DNA of 34,217 bases from a virus. The notes below the pieces were generated by a model that saw only the letters and a list, made by a program, of their open reading frames with translations, was not told the origin of the DNA and did no database searches. This document shows, piece after piece, positions 22,519-33,800 of this stretch. Every line of letters begins with the position of its first letter. The first letter of the stretch is position 1. The stretch spans positions 1 through 34,217 of the IMG/VR virus record IMGVR_UViG_3300028581_000128; one strand, given 5' to 3'. The position numbers and the translations under genes were made by a program.

Positions 22519-25500
22519 ATGGCTGATAGTATATTATCTTTTGTTAATAGTTCAAGTTTTAGAAATAGTTTAATTACTAGAAACTTACCCCCATATAGTG
22601 TTAGTGGTTTATATACACCACCATCTGGTCCTCAGAACTATGAAACATCTGTGTCAAATTTTAATGTAGTTGATTCACCAAATGAACTTATTAGTCAGAA
22701 TCCATTTGTCAGAAATACTCAAACATTAAACGAATACGGACCTAATAACGGATACCAAAATACCGTTATAAATAATAACTTACCTGTTACCCCAAACCAA
22801 GGTGAATACAATCTCAATGATACGGTATTAGACTTGGTAAATGAATTTTATATTGATGCTGCGTATATTGAAAATAGATATGGTCCCGTTGGAGGGTTTA
22901 ATAATATGGTTGTTATTGATTCAATTCAAAATAACAATAGACTATATGTTCCGTATTGGAATCCACCCACATTTATACCGTCATCATATTCTCCTTATAA
23001 TATATTATTATCAAACAATCCTACGGGTTCTGATGGATTGTTATCTCAAGATTCATTTATTGCCAAATTAGGTGCGGAGTCTCTTAAGTTTGCAATCCAA
23101 GCAAGGATTGAAGCCGAGTTATTTCAAAGAACTTTGGGTTCAGTAAATTTAGATGTATTATCAGACCCATTTGAAGGTAGTTTAGTTGCGAGTGGTAGAG
23201 AACCGTTAGTATATAGGGATTACAGAATTACAGTTCCTGAAAATCCAGTGACAGCTGGAGCTGAATTGGCATTAAGACTAACTGGTGCTTATTTACCTTT
23301 TTCATTAATACCTGGTGATTACTTCTTAGAGAATGAACCAGGAGCTGGTATGTCTAGACAAACAACTCAAGCATTAAATGTAATAAACAGATTAACTGGT
23401 GGATTTTTAGGACCAATATTAAATACGAATAGAAACCCATCAGAAATATTTTTATCAAACACAGGTGGTGGACAACGTTCCGTATTGTTCCAAACTATTA
23501 ATTATAATAAGTACCAACCATTTTATGAAAGAGGGTTTGGTCAAATAATAAGAGACACCCTTGGTTCAATAAACCCAGAAAATGGGACTTTAAGGGGTGG
23601 ATATTATGTGGGGTCAAGAACTTCCGAACCGTCAACAATCACCTCACCCCCTAATCAAATACCAGTTAATGCTGGAGGAAAACAAGTTCAAACCAATGTT
23701 TATGGACCATCTGAATTAGGTATTCTATATGAAGGAAATGAAAATAAATTAAATTTCGGATTAGCTGGTAAGTCTTATTCTGACGATGGTGGTATTGTAG
23801 GTCAATTTGTTTGGACATCACCAAAATATAAAGGGGCTGCGGGATACAAGGCAACTGTTGGTGGTGGGAAAGGTTCTAAAGATAAAGAATTCAATGTTAT
23901 CACAGCCCAATATAGCAGAGATGAATCAACAAATGTTACCTTTAAACAAGATTCAATATTAGATAACACACAGAGATTAATTGATTCTGCCGACAATGTT
24001 GCTGGTGTTACTAAATTAAAACACGTTGGTAATGCAATTAATCAAGTTAGTAAAGTATTCAATGATGGGTATAAGGAAATAACTAAAGGTTCTAAGGTTG
24101 TTTCATATACTGACAATACAACTGGGGAACAACGTGGTATTGAGTATTGCCGTCTTTTTACAAAAGATACACCATATTACACTTACGCTGATTTACAAAA
24201 GAGTGATGGGATAACCAAGAGTGGAAGAAAATTTAACAATTCAGTATTAGATAACACATATAATTTGAATATAGCCCCAATTAAAGGGGATAACTCAACA
24301 AATATTAAACGAGACGCAAAAGGTAATTTTATAGCTAAAAAATATATGTTCTCAATTGAGAATTTAGCTTGGAGAACATCTAGTAGACCTGGATACACTT
24401 ACGATGATTTACCAGTATGTGAGAAGGGTCCAAATGGTGGTAGGGTTATGTGGTTTCCTCCATATAATTTAACGTTTAGTGACTCAAGTACACCTAATTT
24501 TACACCTACATCATTTTTAGGAAGACCTGAACCAATATATACTTATAAAGACACTAGTAGGAGTGGTAATTTAAGTTGGACTATTATTGTTGATAATCCG
24601 TCCGTTATAAATTTATTAGTTGATAAACAACTTAAAAATAAAAATGATGAAAGAGTAAACTCAATTATGGATTCTTTTTTTGCCGGTTGTGTTAAATATG
24701 ATATATATGAATTGGCTAAAAAATTTAATACAATTCCATTATCGGATTTATATACCTACCAAGAAATATTAAATAATCCAAGATTGACAACTGAAGAATA
24801 TTTAGGGGTTGTCAAAGGAATTTCGGTTGTTCCGGAAGCAGATAAGACAGGAACAGGCAATGTAAATGGTGTCGGTAAAAACCCAGACCCACAATATGAT
24901 CCTAGAGCAAAGGATTTTGAAGTATTCAAAAATTTGGCGTTTTACTTTGAAAACGATGTCCCAGGCCCAGAAAATGTTCGGGTAACTACAACTTCAGTAT
25001 CATATGGGTCAACATATTCATCATATAGTAGTTCAACTAATGTTAATAAATACCAAGCAAAAGCTGACGCCATTTTTAATCCAAGTTTATCTTTTTGTAA
25101 AAAATCTGGTAATATACCTTCGGATATAATTGGGGCGGGTACAGTTTCTTATAGTGACTATTGTACTAGAACTAAAAAAACTACCGATTTTTTCAATAAT
25201 GTAATTTTTAAACAATTTAATTCATTTATAAACGAATTCGCACCTAAAGTTTTTGACGTGTTAAGTAGTAACGCTAAAAATACCATAACCATAGATATGG
25301 TTGGTTCGGCCTCAGCATTAGGGGATGTTGATTACAATAAAAGTTTATCAGCAAGACGTACAAGTTCTATTGAAAATTTTTTAAAAAACTATGAAGTTGG
25401 CGGAGTTAAAATGAAAAAATTTTTTGACAGTCAACAATTTAAGATTAATCCCCCAAAGACTGAGGGTGAAGAAATTGTAATACCACAGGGTGAAACCGGT

Positions 25501-27549
25501 GATTATGGATTTGAAGTTGATTGTAGAAAAAATGTAATTGGCGGAAACGGAGGGGTTAATGAAAGTACTGTTTATTCTATCAATGCGATGGCTTGTAGAA
25601 GAGTAAGAATTTCAAATATAAATGTAAATTTGGAAAAAATAACACCACCACCACCACCTCCTCCTCCTCCACCACCAAATCCACAACCAAATCCAATACC
25701 GAAACCAATACCAAGAATAGAACCAACCGTTGATGTTATAAAAAAATTAAAGGAAGGTATTGGTAAAAAAATATTAAGGAATCTTTTAACCGAGTGTGAT
25801 TATTTTGAATTAATTGAAGAAAAAGCCCCAATGGTTTATGCGTCATTTAAAGAAAAAATTAAATACTTTAACCCAGCGTTTCACTCAATGACTCCAGAAG
25901 GGTTAAATGCCAGATTAACATTTTTAAACCAATGCACTAGACCTGGTGAAACTATACCAATAATTGGTACTGATGGTAAACCTAAATATAACGACTCAAT
26001 AAATACAGCATTTGGAGCACCACCAATTTTAGTTTTAAGAGTCGGAGATTTCTATCACACTAAAATAATACCAACGACAATGGGGTTTACTTATGATAAT
26101 AATCTTCTTGATTTAAACCCTGAAGGTATTGGTGTACAACCAATGATGGTTAAAGTATCAATGAATTTCAATATAATTGGGGGTATGGGATTATCAAAAC
26201 CTGTAGAACAATTACAAAATGCCTTATCATTTAATTTTTATGCTAATACTGAAATATATGACGAAAGAGCAACACCAACTGAAGATACCTCAACTTTAGA
26301 CAAACAAATAGTAGATGCTTTATTATTGAATCAGCCAACACAAAAAAGTGAAGGTGGTACATTAGTTCCACCAAACCCAGGTGGAAATCCAATTGGAACA
26401 ATTGTAACTAATATACCGGTAACAGGGGGTCAAACTGGTGAAACTACTTACCAAAAAATTATGGATAGTTTAATTGGTGTCACTAAAGACTATATGACAA
26501 CATTGGTAAATAAATTAGAAAGTATAAATAATTCGTACAACTACGGTGTTGTTCAATTAATAAATGAAAATAGAAATTTTGCTATTGGGGATATTAGTTC
26601 ACCTAATGCTGAAATTTTTGGTAAATCAGAATATGAAAGTTTATTAGACGAAACTTTCAAAGAAATAATTGATAGGATAGACGATGATACTAATATTTTA
26701 ATAAGAAAACTTAATAACTTTTTCACAAATCCTGAAAATACTCCAATACCCAATGTAAAAACAAATCTTATAAAATATATACAAGATTTAAAATCAACGT
26801 ATTCTAATGGAATTACAACAACAACACAAGAATTAGTTTTGGTTGAAGAAAATTTTGTAAAAACAATTAGAAAAATTAATACAGTTTTGACTTTACTTGA
26901 TGGTAAAATATTAGAAACTGGAAACCCAAGAATATATAAATTATCACCAACTAATGAAGTTAGTAAAAATACTCAAAATCAAGTAAACACGAAAGATGAA
27001 ATGGAAGATGACTACGGAAAAGTGAGACTTCTAATTGATTCTTATAACAAATTACTTGGGGATACCGAAATTTTTGATATAAAAACATATGATGCTGGTG
27101 ATTTTAAGGTTAAAGATAATGAAATTTTTGGAACAGAAAACCCAATTATAGATAAAATGTTCTTTATGGTTATGGCCAGAATATTAACAAACAAAGATAA
27201 AAAACAACAATTTATTGACACAATAATATCAGGTGAACTTAAAAATTGGAACACACCAGTTAAATTAATAAATAAATTTGAAAAGATAGTTAATGATTTA
27301 GATAGAGATTATACTAAAGAATTAAAATTAGAAGAAAACATTTTTAAAAATTTAAAGAAAGATAAAACATATAAAGAACTAATTGATGGAATTGAAGACA
27401 AAATGTACCCCAAAGGTAAAGTAAGAAAATTTAATTATACTACAATTGGGGCAACTCCAGAAAATGAAAAAATAATTCTTGATTTATACAGTAGTGTTAA
27501 TAGTAATAATGACAGAAAAACATTTAATGGTAAAAACACATTTAACTAA
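22519..27549 (+). CDS. Large baseplate protein with OmpA-like domain
   Basis: This encodes 1676 aa. The N-terminal ~400 residues contain repeated YGP-type motifs (NEYGPNNGYQN, NRYGPVGGFNN) seen in phage structural proteins. Residues ~900-1035 are an OmpA-like domain: GSASALGDVDYNKSLSARR fits the peptidoglycan-binding signature NxxLSxxR (N940, R947). However, the position of the diaminopimelate-binding Asp is Ser932. A poly-Pro linker follows (~1043-1068). Residues ~1160-1250 (VLRVGDFYHTKIIPTTMGF, GIGVQPMMVKVSMNFNIIGG) resemble a baseplate tube-initiator or wedge domain. The C-terminal ~350 residues are largely coiled coil. It probably forms a major hub/wedge component that meets the cell wall. 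Its stop overlaps the next start (TAATG), so expression is coupled. Confidence 0.8.
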   Translation: MADSILSFVNSSSFRNSLITRNLPPYSVSGLYTPPSGPQNYETSVSNFNVVDSPNELISQNPFVRNTQTLNEYGPNNGYQNTVINNNLPVTPNQGEYNLNDTVLDLVNEFYIDAAYIENRYGPVGGFNNMVVIDSIQNNNRLYVPYWNPPTFIPSSYSPYNILLSNNPTGSDGLLSQDSFIAKLGAESLKFAIQARIEAELFQRTLGSVNLDVLSDPFEGSLVASGREPLVYRDYRITVPENPVTAGAELALRLTGAYLPFSLIPGDYFLENEPGAGMSRQTTQALNVINRLTGGFLGPILNTNRNPSEIFLSNTGGGQRSVLFQTINYNKYQPFYERGFGQIIRDTLGSINPENGTLRGGYYVGSRTSEPSTITSPPNQIPVNAGGKQVQTNVYGPSELGILYEGNENKLNFGLAGKSYSDDGGIVGQFVWTSPKYKGAAGYKATVGGGKGSKDKEFNVITAQYSRDESTNVTFKQDSILDNTQRLIDSADNVAGVTKLKHVGNAINQVSKVFNDGYKEITKGSKVVSYTDNTTGEQRGIEYCRLFTKDTPYYTYADLQKSDGITKSGRKFNNSVLDNTYNLNIAPIKGDNSTNIKRDAKGNFIAKKYMFSIENLAWRTSSRPGYTYDDLPVCEKGPNGGRVMWFPPYNLTFSDSSTPNFTPTSFLGRPEPIYTYKDTSRSGNLSWTIIVDNPSVINLLVDKQLKNKNDERVNSIMDSFFAGCVKYDIYELAKKFNTIPLSDLYTYQEILNNPRLTTEEYLGVVKGISVVPEADKTGTGNVNGVGKNPDPQYDPRAKDFEVFKNLAFYFENDVPGPENVRVTTTSVSYGSTYSSYSSSTNVNKYQAKADAIFNPSLSFCKKSGNIPSDIIGAGTVSYSDYCTRTKKTTDFFNNVIFKQFNSFINEFAPKVFDVLSSNAKNTITIDMVGSASALGDVDYNKSLSARRTSSIENFLKNYEVGGVKMKKFFDSQQFKINPPKTEGEEIVIPQGETGDYGFEVDCRKNVIGGNGGVNESTVYSINAMACRRVRISNINVNLEKITPPPPPPPPPPPNPQPNPIPKPIPRIEPTVDVIKKLKEGIGKKILRNLLTECDYFELIEEKAPMVYASFKEKIKYFNPAFHSMTPEGLNARLTFLNQCTRPGETIPIIGTDGKPKYNDSINTAFGAPPILVLRVGDFYHTKIIPTTMGFTYDNNLLDLNPEGIGVQPMMVKVSMNFNIIGGMGLSKPVEQLQNALSFNFYANTEIYDERATPTEDTSTLDKQIVDALLLNQPTQKSEGGTLVPPNPGGNPIGTIVTNIPVTGGQTGETTYQKIMDSLIGVTKDYMTTLVNKLESINNSYNYGVVQLINENRNFAIGDISSPNAEIFGKSEYESLLDETFKEIIDRIDDDTNILIRKLNNFFTNPENTPIPNVKTNLIKYIQDLKSTYSNGITTTTQELVLVEENFVKTIRKINTVLTLLDGKILETGNPRIYKLSPTNEVSKNTQNQVNTKDEMEDDYGKVRLLIDSYNKLLGDTEIFDIKTYDAGDFKVKDNEIFGTENPIIDKMFFMVMARILTNKDKKQQFIDTIISGELKNWNTPVKLINKFEKIVNDLDRDYTKELKLEENIFKNLKKDKTYKELIDGIEDKMYPKGKVRKFNYTTIGATPENEKIILDLYSSVNSNNDRKTFNGKNTFN

Positions 27550-27872
27550 TGGCTAGAGAAACATATAATAGGTATAAAGATTTTATAATTAATGGACAAC
27601 AAACAGTTGTTCCATATATCTCATTACCATCGAAAAGTACGGATAAACGATACATTTATAAAAGTAATATGTCACGATTAGATAAAGTTTCCCAACAATA
27701 TTATGGTAGCCCACTATTTGGGTGGTTAATATTACAGGCAAACCCAAAATATGGTTCAAATGAATGGGCAATACCGGATGGCACTATATTGACTATTCCA
27801 TATCCATTAGTAACTTCATTACAAGACTATAAAAATCAATTAGACGATTACCTTTTTTATTATGGTAGATAA
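27549..27872 (+). CDS. LysM-type baseplate wedge protein, T4 gp53-like
   Basis: This encodes 107 aa. The segment SRLDKVSQQYYGSPLFGWL, then ILQANPKYGSNEWAIPDGTI and LTIPYPL, has the LysM beta-alpha-alpha-beta pattern. It occurs in T4 gp53 and in the tail protein X/LysM proteins of contractile machines, which link the hub to the wedges. T4 gp53 is longer (196 aa). It overlaps the preceding gene by one base and the following gene by 11 bases, so the three baseplate genes form a tightly coupled set. The LysM fold is structural here; peptidoglycan binding is not implied. Confidence 0.8.
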   Translation: MARETYNRYKDFIINGQQTVVPYISLPSKSTDKRYIYKSNMSRLDKVSQQYYGSPLFGWLILQANPKYGSNEWAIPDGTILTIPYPLVTSLQDYKNQLDDYLFYYGR

Positions 27873-30800
27873 ACCAGAAAACATATTAGTAGAATTTGAC
27901 TATAACAATATAATTGTTATTGATCCCAATAAAGTAGTGGATGAAAATGGTGTCACTAAAGAAAGATTAGTGAAACACGAAAATCTTGTTATGTATGCCA
28001 ATTTGGAAACCAAATTATTACCGAGAACTAAATTAGCTGTCGGTGTTGCAAATAACGATGTATTTCAAACTGTATCCGTAGCAACGATTAATTTCTTGAA
28101 ACCTGGTGGCAAAACTTATATGGATACAAGTTGGACTGACGAAATAACCGGAAAAGATACCGTAAAAGGACAAGGTGTAAACCAACCTAAACAAGAGTCA
28201 ATAAAAAATCCAAACAAAGATAATGATTACTATATAAGACAAACAATACAATCTAATGGAAAACCAGGGTCAGTAGATAACGGATTATTAGGTATAACAT
28301 CAATTAGTATTAGACAAAACACGGCATTCATGCCATCAATATCAATTGAATTAGTTGACGTAAAAGGTCGTGCATTATTCGAATCTGGCGACAATTCACC
28401 ATATGCGGCATTTTTTAATTTACCTTATCCTTTATTTTATTTAACCATAAAAGGATATTATGGTAAGGCGGTTAGATTGGGTCTTATGTTACAAAAATTT
28501 AACGCTAGATATCAAGCTGACTCAGGTAATTTCAAGATTGACTTACAATTTTATACATACAAATATACATTATTAAGTGAATTAAGTATGGAGGCTTTAA
28601 TTGCCGCCCCACATATGTACAAGACAAGAATTTCAAGGCAATCGAGTAGTGGTGGTCAATCTAATACCGTGACAGTTAACGAAACAATCACAGAAAGAGG
28701 ATATCAGAAAATAAAAGAAATGTATAGTGAATATAAATCAAAAGGGTTAATTCCGGTTGATTTACCAGAACTTACTTTAGTTCAATTAAAAAATCTGTTA
28801 GATACTTTTATAAAAACTAAATTAGATACATTTACTAAGCAAAATTTAGAACCAATTTCAGGATGTGATGATTATCAAAAATTATTAACAGAATATCAAG
28901 GAGTTGTTTTTTATTACACTGCAGGAAGTAAACCTTCTTGGTTTACTCGTTATATGGATAACAAAAATGTATTTATATTAAAAAACACCAAAGAAAGAGT
29001 TTATAGTTTTAAAAAAGAATTGAATTCTGATGATTTGAGACAAGCAGCAATCACTGATTTAGATGCGATTTTAACTGACTTTAATCAAAGATTAAATACA
29101 AATCCAGTTGCTGGTCAAAATGGTAGTTATAAAATAGATGGAAAAACTTTTAATGTTAAAGTAAATAATCCAATAACATTTAAAGTTTTTATCTCAGAAC
29201 TTACAATAGATAAAGTAGACTTAAATGAAACTTATTATCAACGAAAAGGAAAACAACCTACACCAGCTCAAATAGAGCAATTTAAGAGTGAATTAGCTTC
29301 AAGTTATTCATTTAATACTTTTAATATTAAATTAAAGACTGGTGAGAATATACCAGCAAGTAATTTTTTTGTATTTGAAGGATTAAATACTTTTATTAAT
29401 CTAACCGACAAAATGGTTAAAGATTTAAAAGTACTACGACAAGAAATTGAACAAAAATTAGCTGAAGCTTTATCCAATTTGTTACAAAACAAAAATGAAG
29501 GACTTGGATTTATACCAAATATTAGAAATATTTTAGCGGTTGTATTTGCGAACGGTGAAGCGTTTTTAAGAATGATGGATGACGTTCATACCAAGGCGTG
29601 GGAATTACAAAATGATAGATTAAGAAAACAAGTTATTTTAAACGAACAAACCGCTGGGGCGTCACAAGAAACATTTAACAATGGGGACAATGCGAATACC
29701 CCAATTTATCCTTGGCCTCAGTACATTGTTGAAACAACAGGTGAAGATGGACATGAAAAATATGAATTAAGATATTTGGGTGATGCCTCATTAATTTCAA
29801 AAACTAAAGGTTATTTATTTAATGTTTGGCCTGAAGTAGAGTTTGTTGAAGAGTTCATAAAAGGACTGACAGAAAGAAAGAGTCCTCCATCTGAAACCAA
29901 AAACGATAACGAAGTACTTGACATTAAACGGGTTTCAAGTAATGCAATTGAATTTCCAATTAGTAATTATGTTTTTAGTAATCAAGAAGAGGTTAAATTC
30001 TTTTATGAAATTTATGAAAGAATTTTATATACAATTAATTATTCTAAAATTTCCAGAGTTGAAGACGCTCCGTCATTCATTGACCCAATAATCAAATTTA
30101 TTTCTGAATGTGAAAAGACAAACATTAAAAACGCATTGGAAGGTGGGAGTCCATTTATAGTTGATAAGTTAAAAAATTATTTAATAACTTCGGCTAATTT
30201 TGAATCTTTACTACGTCAGTTCTCAAATAATGGAACTGGTGAAAGTTGGCAAAATTTTATAAGAGGTATCTTTAACACTCCATATATTAGAAATACAATT
30301 ACTAATGGTGAATTTGAATTTTTAAATCCGTATATATTTTCTGAATCTTTTACTGAACCAAAAGTTTCATTAACTTTTGAAGGTGAGCTTGAAAAATTTT
30401 TAGTATCAACAACAGATAACAAATTTGACTTTACTGATACTTTTCCATTTACAAACAAAGACTGGATTAAAAAATATTTGGCTCAAAGTGTGTCTATAGA
30501 TTCCCCAGAATCGGTTTTTGTGACTACTGACATATTAAAATACAATCCTAATAATAAAGTTATTGCTAATTTTTTACCCAAAACAAGTAATTTATTTGGA
30601 AGACCTCTTACCTCTTTTATACAATTAAATAGTTCAGAACCAGAACCTATCAACCCGTCATCTCAATCCACAGGACCAACTAATGATATGTTGAAAAGTT
30701 TTTATAATAGACCACCAGAGAAACGTGTTTTAACTGAAGGCACTATCAGATATTTGAATTATAGTGGTGGTGTTAGTTTTGAACAAACAACATCAATTCT

Positions 30801-33800
30801 TAATACCCCATATTTTGTTAATTCCATCCAAGATGGATTAAAGAAATTTAGAAATTACGATAAACATCCTTTTGTAGCTTCAGCGTACTTGTTCATTAAT
30901 AGTTTACCACTAGCAACACTTAAGGAAAAATATCTTAAATATGAAAATGGTACGAATATCCTCCAGGACTATATTTTTGCCACATTTAAAAAATTTGGGG
31001 CTTTACATAGAGTTCCGTATGCTTGGGTATTAAAGTACGGTTCAATATGGCATAGATATAAAAAATTCATTGAAGATGGTACTGATATTCTTGAGAACTC
31101 TTGGAAAGATTTTGATAGAATAGGGAACTATGACCCAATAACATCCGCAACAACAAAAACATATAATTTAATAATTAATGGAGCACCGATTGATATTGTA
31201 TTGGAAACAAATACAATAATTGGACTTGAAACATCAACACTACTTAATGTTGGGTTTTATCCAAAATTAATTAATGATTTTAATGTGTTTTTAAATGGTT
31301 ATGAGATTATACAATCTAACTCTCAAATAAATGGAACTTGCAGTGTTAGTGGTACAACATTAACAGTAACACAAATAAACTTAGCTTCATTACAACCAGG
31401 ATACTTATTAGCTGGATTAAATTTATTACCAAACACTGGTATTATTTCTCAGATTGATGGTACTCCTGGTGGTAAAGGTAAATATGAAATTTCCCCACCA
31501 CAAACAGGGTCAACAGCTCTATTCTCGGTAACAAATGCGACAAGTACTGGATATAATAGTACAAACATACAAAACGCATTGGATAATTCGGGGTTGACAA
31601 TGAATTATGTAAGTAATGCGATAATTGATTATAATCAAACAATACCACAGATAAATGCTGAAATAGGTATTAGGGTAATTCCTTGGTCGTTAGCTGTAGA
31701 AAGTGATGATAAACAATTTATGTATTTATTACCATCAAGTGGCTCATTGTTTAATCAAACCAAAAATGAATGTTTTGGACAAGGTAATACTATAAAACAA
31801 CAAGTTTTAGGTAATAGTGCGGTATATAATGGTTCGGTTAGATTATTTTGGACAGCACCAAATTATGGTTATTTTGACAACTCAAGAATTAAAAAAATAT
31901 TACCAGAAGAATACTTAAAAATGATTAAGACTGGAGACACACTCCAAGACGCCTTTACATTATCAGGATTAAATAATGAGTACTCAAAAATGGATGAAGT
32001 TTTTTCTGTTTTTGAAAAAGATATTTTAGATAAATTTGAAAATGAATTTTTGAAATTCTCAAAATCAATATATGATTATGAAGATTCTGATAATCAAGTA
32101 CAAACTTCTCAAACATTAGATGATGACCCATTATTACTAATGAGTGTTGTTAGGAATGAAATAACGAACACTAATCAATCTAATAACGAAAATAAGGGGA
32201 CTAGAGATTTTAGGAACTTTCAAAGTTTAATGAGAACTATGTTACGAATTCCTAAAACAATAGGTAGTACTGGATTTGAATTTGTTAATAAAGTACAAGG
32301 TGAACAATTTGCTGTAATACAAGATATTTTAGCTAAATTCTTAAATGTTGATGCAACATTTAAATATGGCAACCCATCAAATTATGAGAGAAGATTATTC
32401 TCCTCATTTTCAACTACACCAATTGTAGATAGGATTGAATGGAAAAAATATACAACTAATACCCCAAACGCCTTACCAACCTTAAATGGAACTGTTACAT
32501 TATCAAACTCTCAGAATAATAATATTAAAGAATGGGCAGCATTATTTACTTATGTTGGATTTTCCGAAATACCTGAATTAAAATATAAAAATAGTGGATC
32601 ATACATTACCGATTTCTTTGTTGATTTAAATATTGAATTTACCGAAGAAAATATTAAATCGTTTGCACCAATAATAAAAATATATGCAACACAAAAATTA
32701 AATCAGTTTCAAAGTAATTATATTCCATCACCAACCCCAAGTAGTTCACCAAGAACTGTTGCTACGGCTATATTAAAAAGTGGTGATACGATTAATGTCC
32801 AACAATTTGAATTAAAATTCAGAACAACATATATCAATAAAGACAATGTTTTATTATTTGAAAGTGAATACAATTCACCGACAAATAATGACATATATAC
32901 AATCTCAGGTTCTGATGTTTATTACAAAACTTTAATAAATAATACCATTGTAGGAATATTTGGATCAACCACAACTGTAACAACAGACCCTCAATATATT
33001 ATTAGTTTTGATAGAGTAGTTCCATCATCATATTCACCTACCCCATCACCTATTAACAGTCTAGGTTCATCAGCTTTTAATACCGCAATGACAAATTATC
33101 TTAATAAGATTAATGGGTTTAAAAATAAAGTCATTGATTCATTAATGATTGATGTTAGAAATTCATTAGATTCAATAAAGATAAATCCTGAAGAACAAAT
33201 AAGTAGTGAGTTACAAGGTGAACCACAAACAAAATTAGAAATTTGGGAGACTTTTAAAGCATTAAATGACAAATGGATTGCTGGTAATGACTTCAAGACT
33301 AAAACTTTATTTGAAGATGTTTTGTTATTAGATAGAGCTAGTAGAAATATTGGAGATAAAATTCTAGTGGACATTGATAGCTTAAAGGACAGATTACAAA
33401 CAGTAATCGAAAGTAAATCAAGCAAAAAAACAATGTTGATTTTTGTTCAAGATATTTTAATTGAGAATAATTTTGTTGTTATGAATTTACCGTCATATGT
33501 AAATTTTTATGGTGTTCAAGATTCAGTAAAAAATCCAAAACCAAAAATTGAAAATACATTAGATTTTGCAAATACATTATTTGGAACATTTACAAATGTT
33601 GATTATAGAGAATCCACGGCAAAAATGGTTTGTTTTTATGCTAATAAACCTAGTGAACAAGTTGATTTAAAAAACAATATAGACTATCGTAAAAGAAGTG
33701 ATGCTTTTGAATTGAGAAGAGCTAGTGATAATCCTTTAGTTGAAAACCAAATAGGTAAAAACGATTGGGATAAGTCAAATAGAGTTGTTGGTTTTAATGT

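Noticed and set aside
25640-25700. CCA/CCT-rich stretch as a possible DNA repeat array or mobile element end
   Set aside because: It encodes an in-frame poly-Pro linker in the baseplate protein, and no inverted repeats or target duplications flank it.
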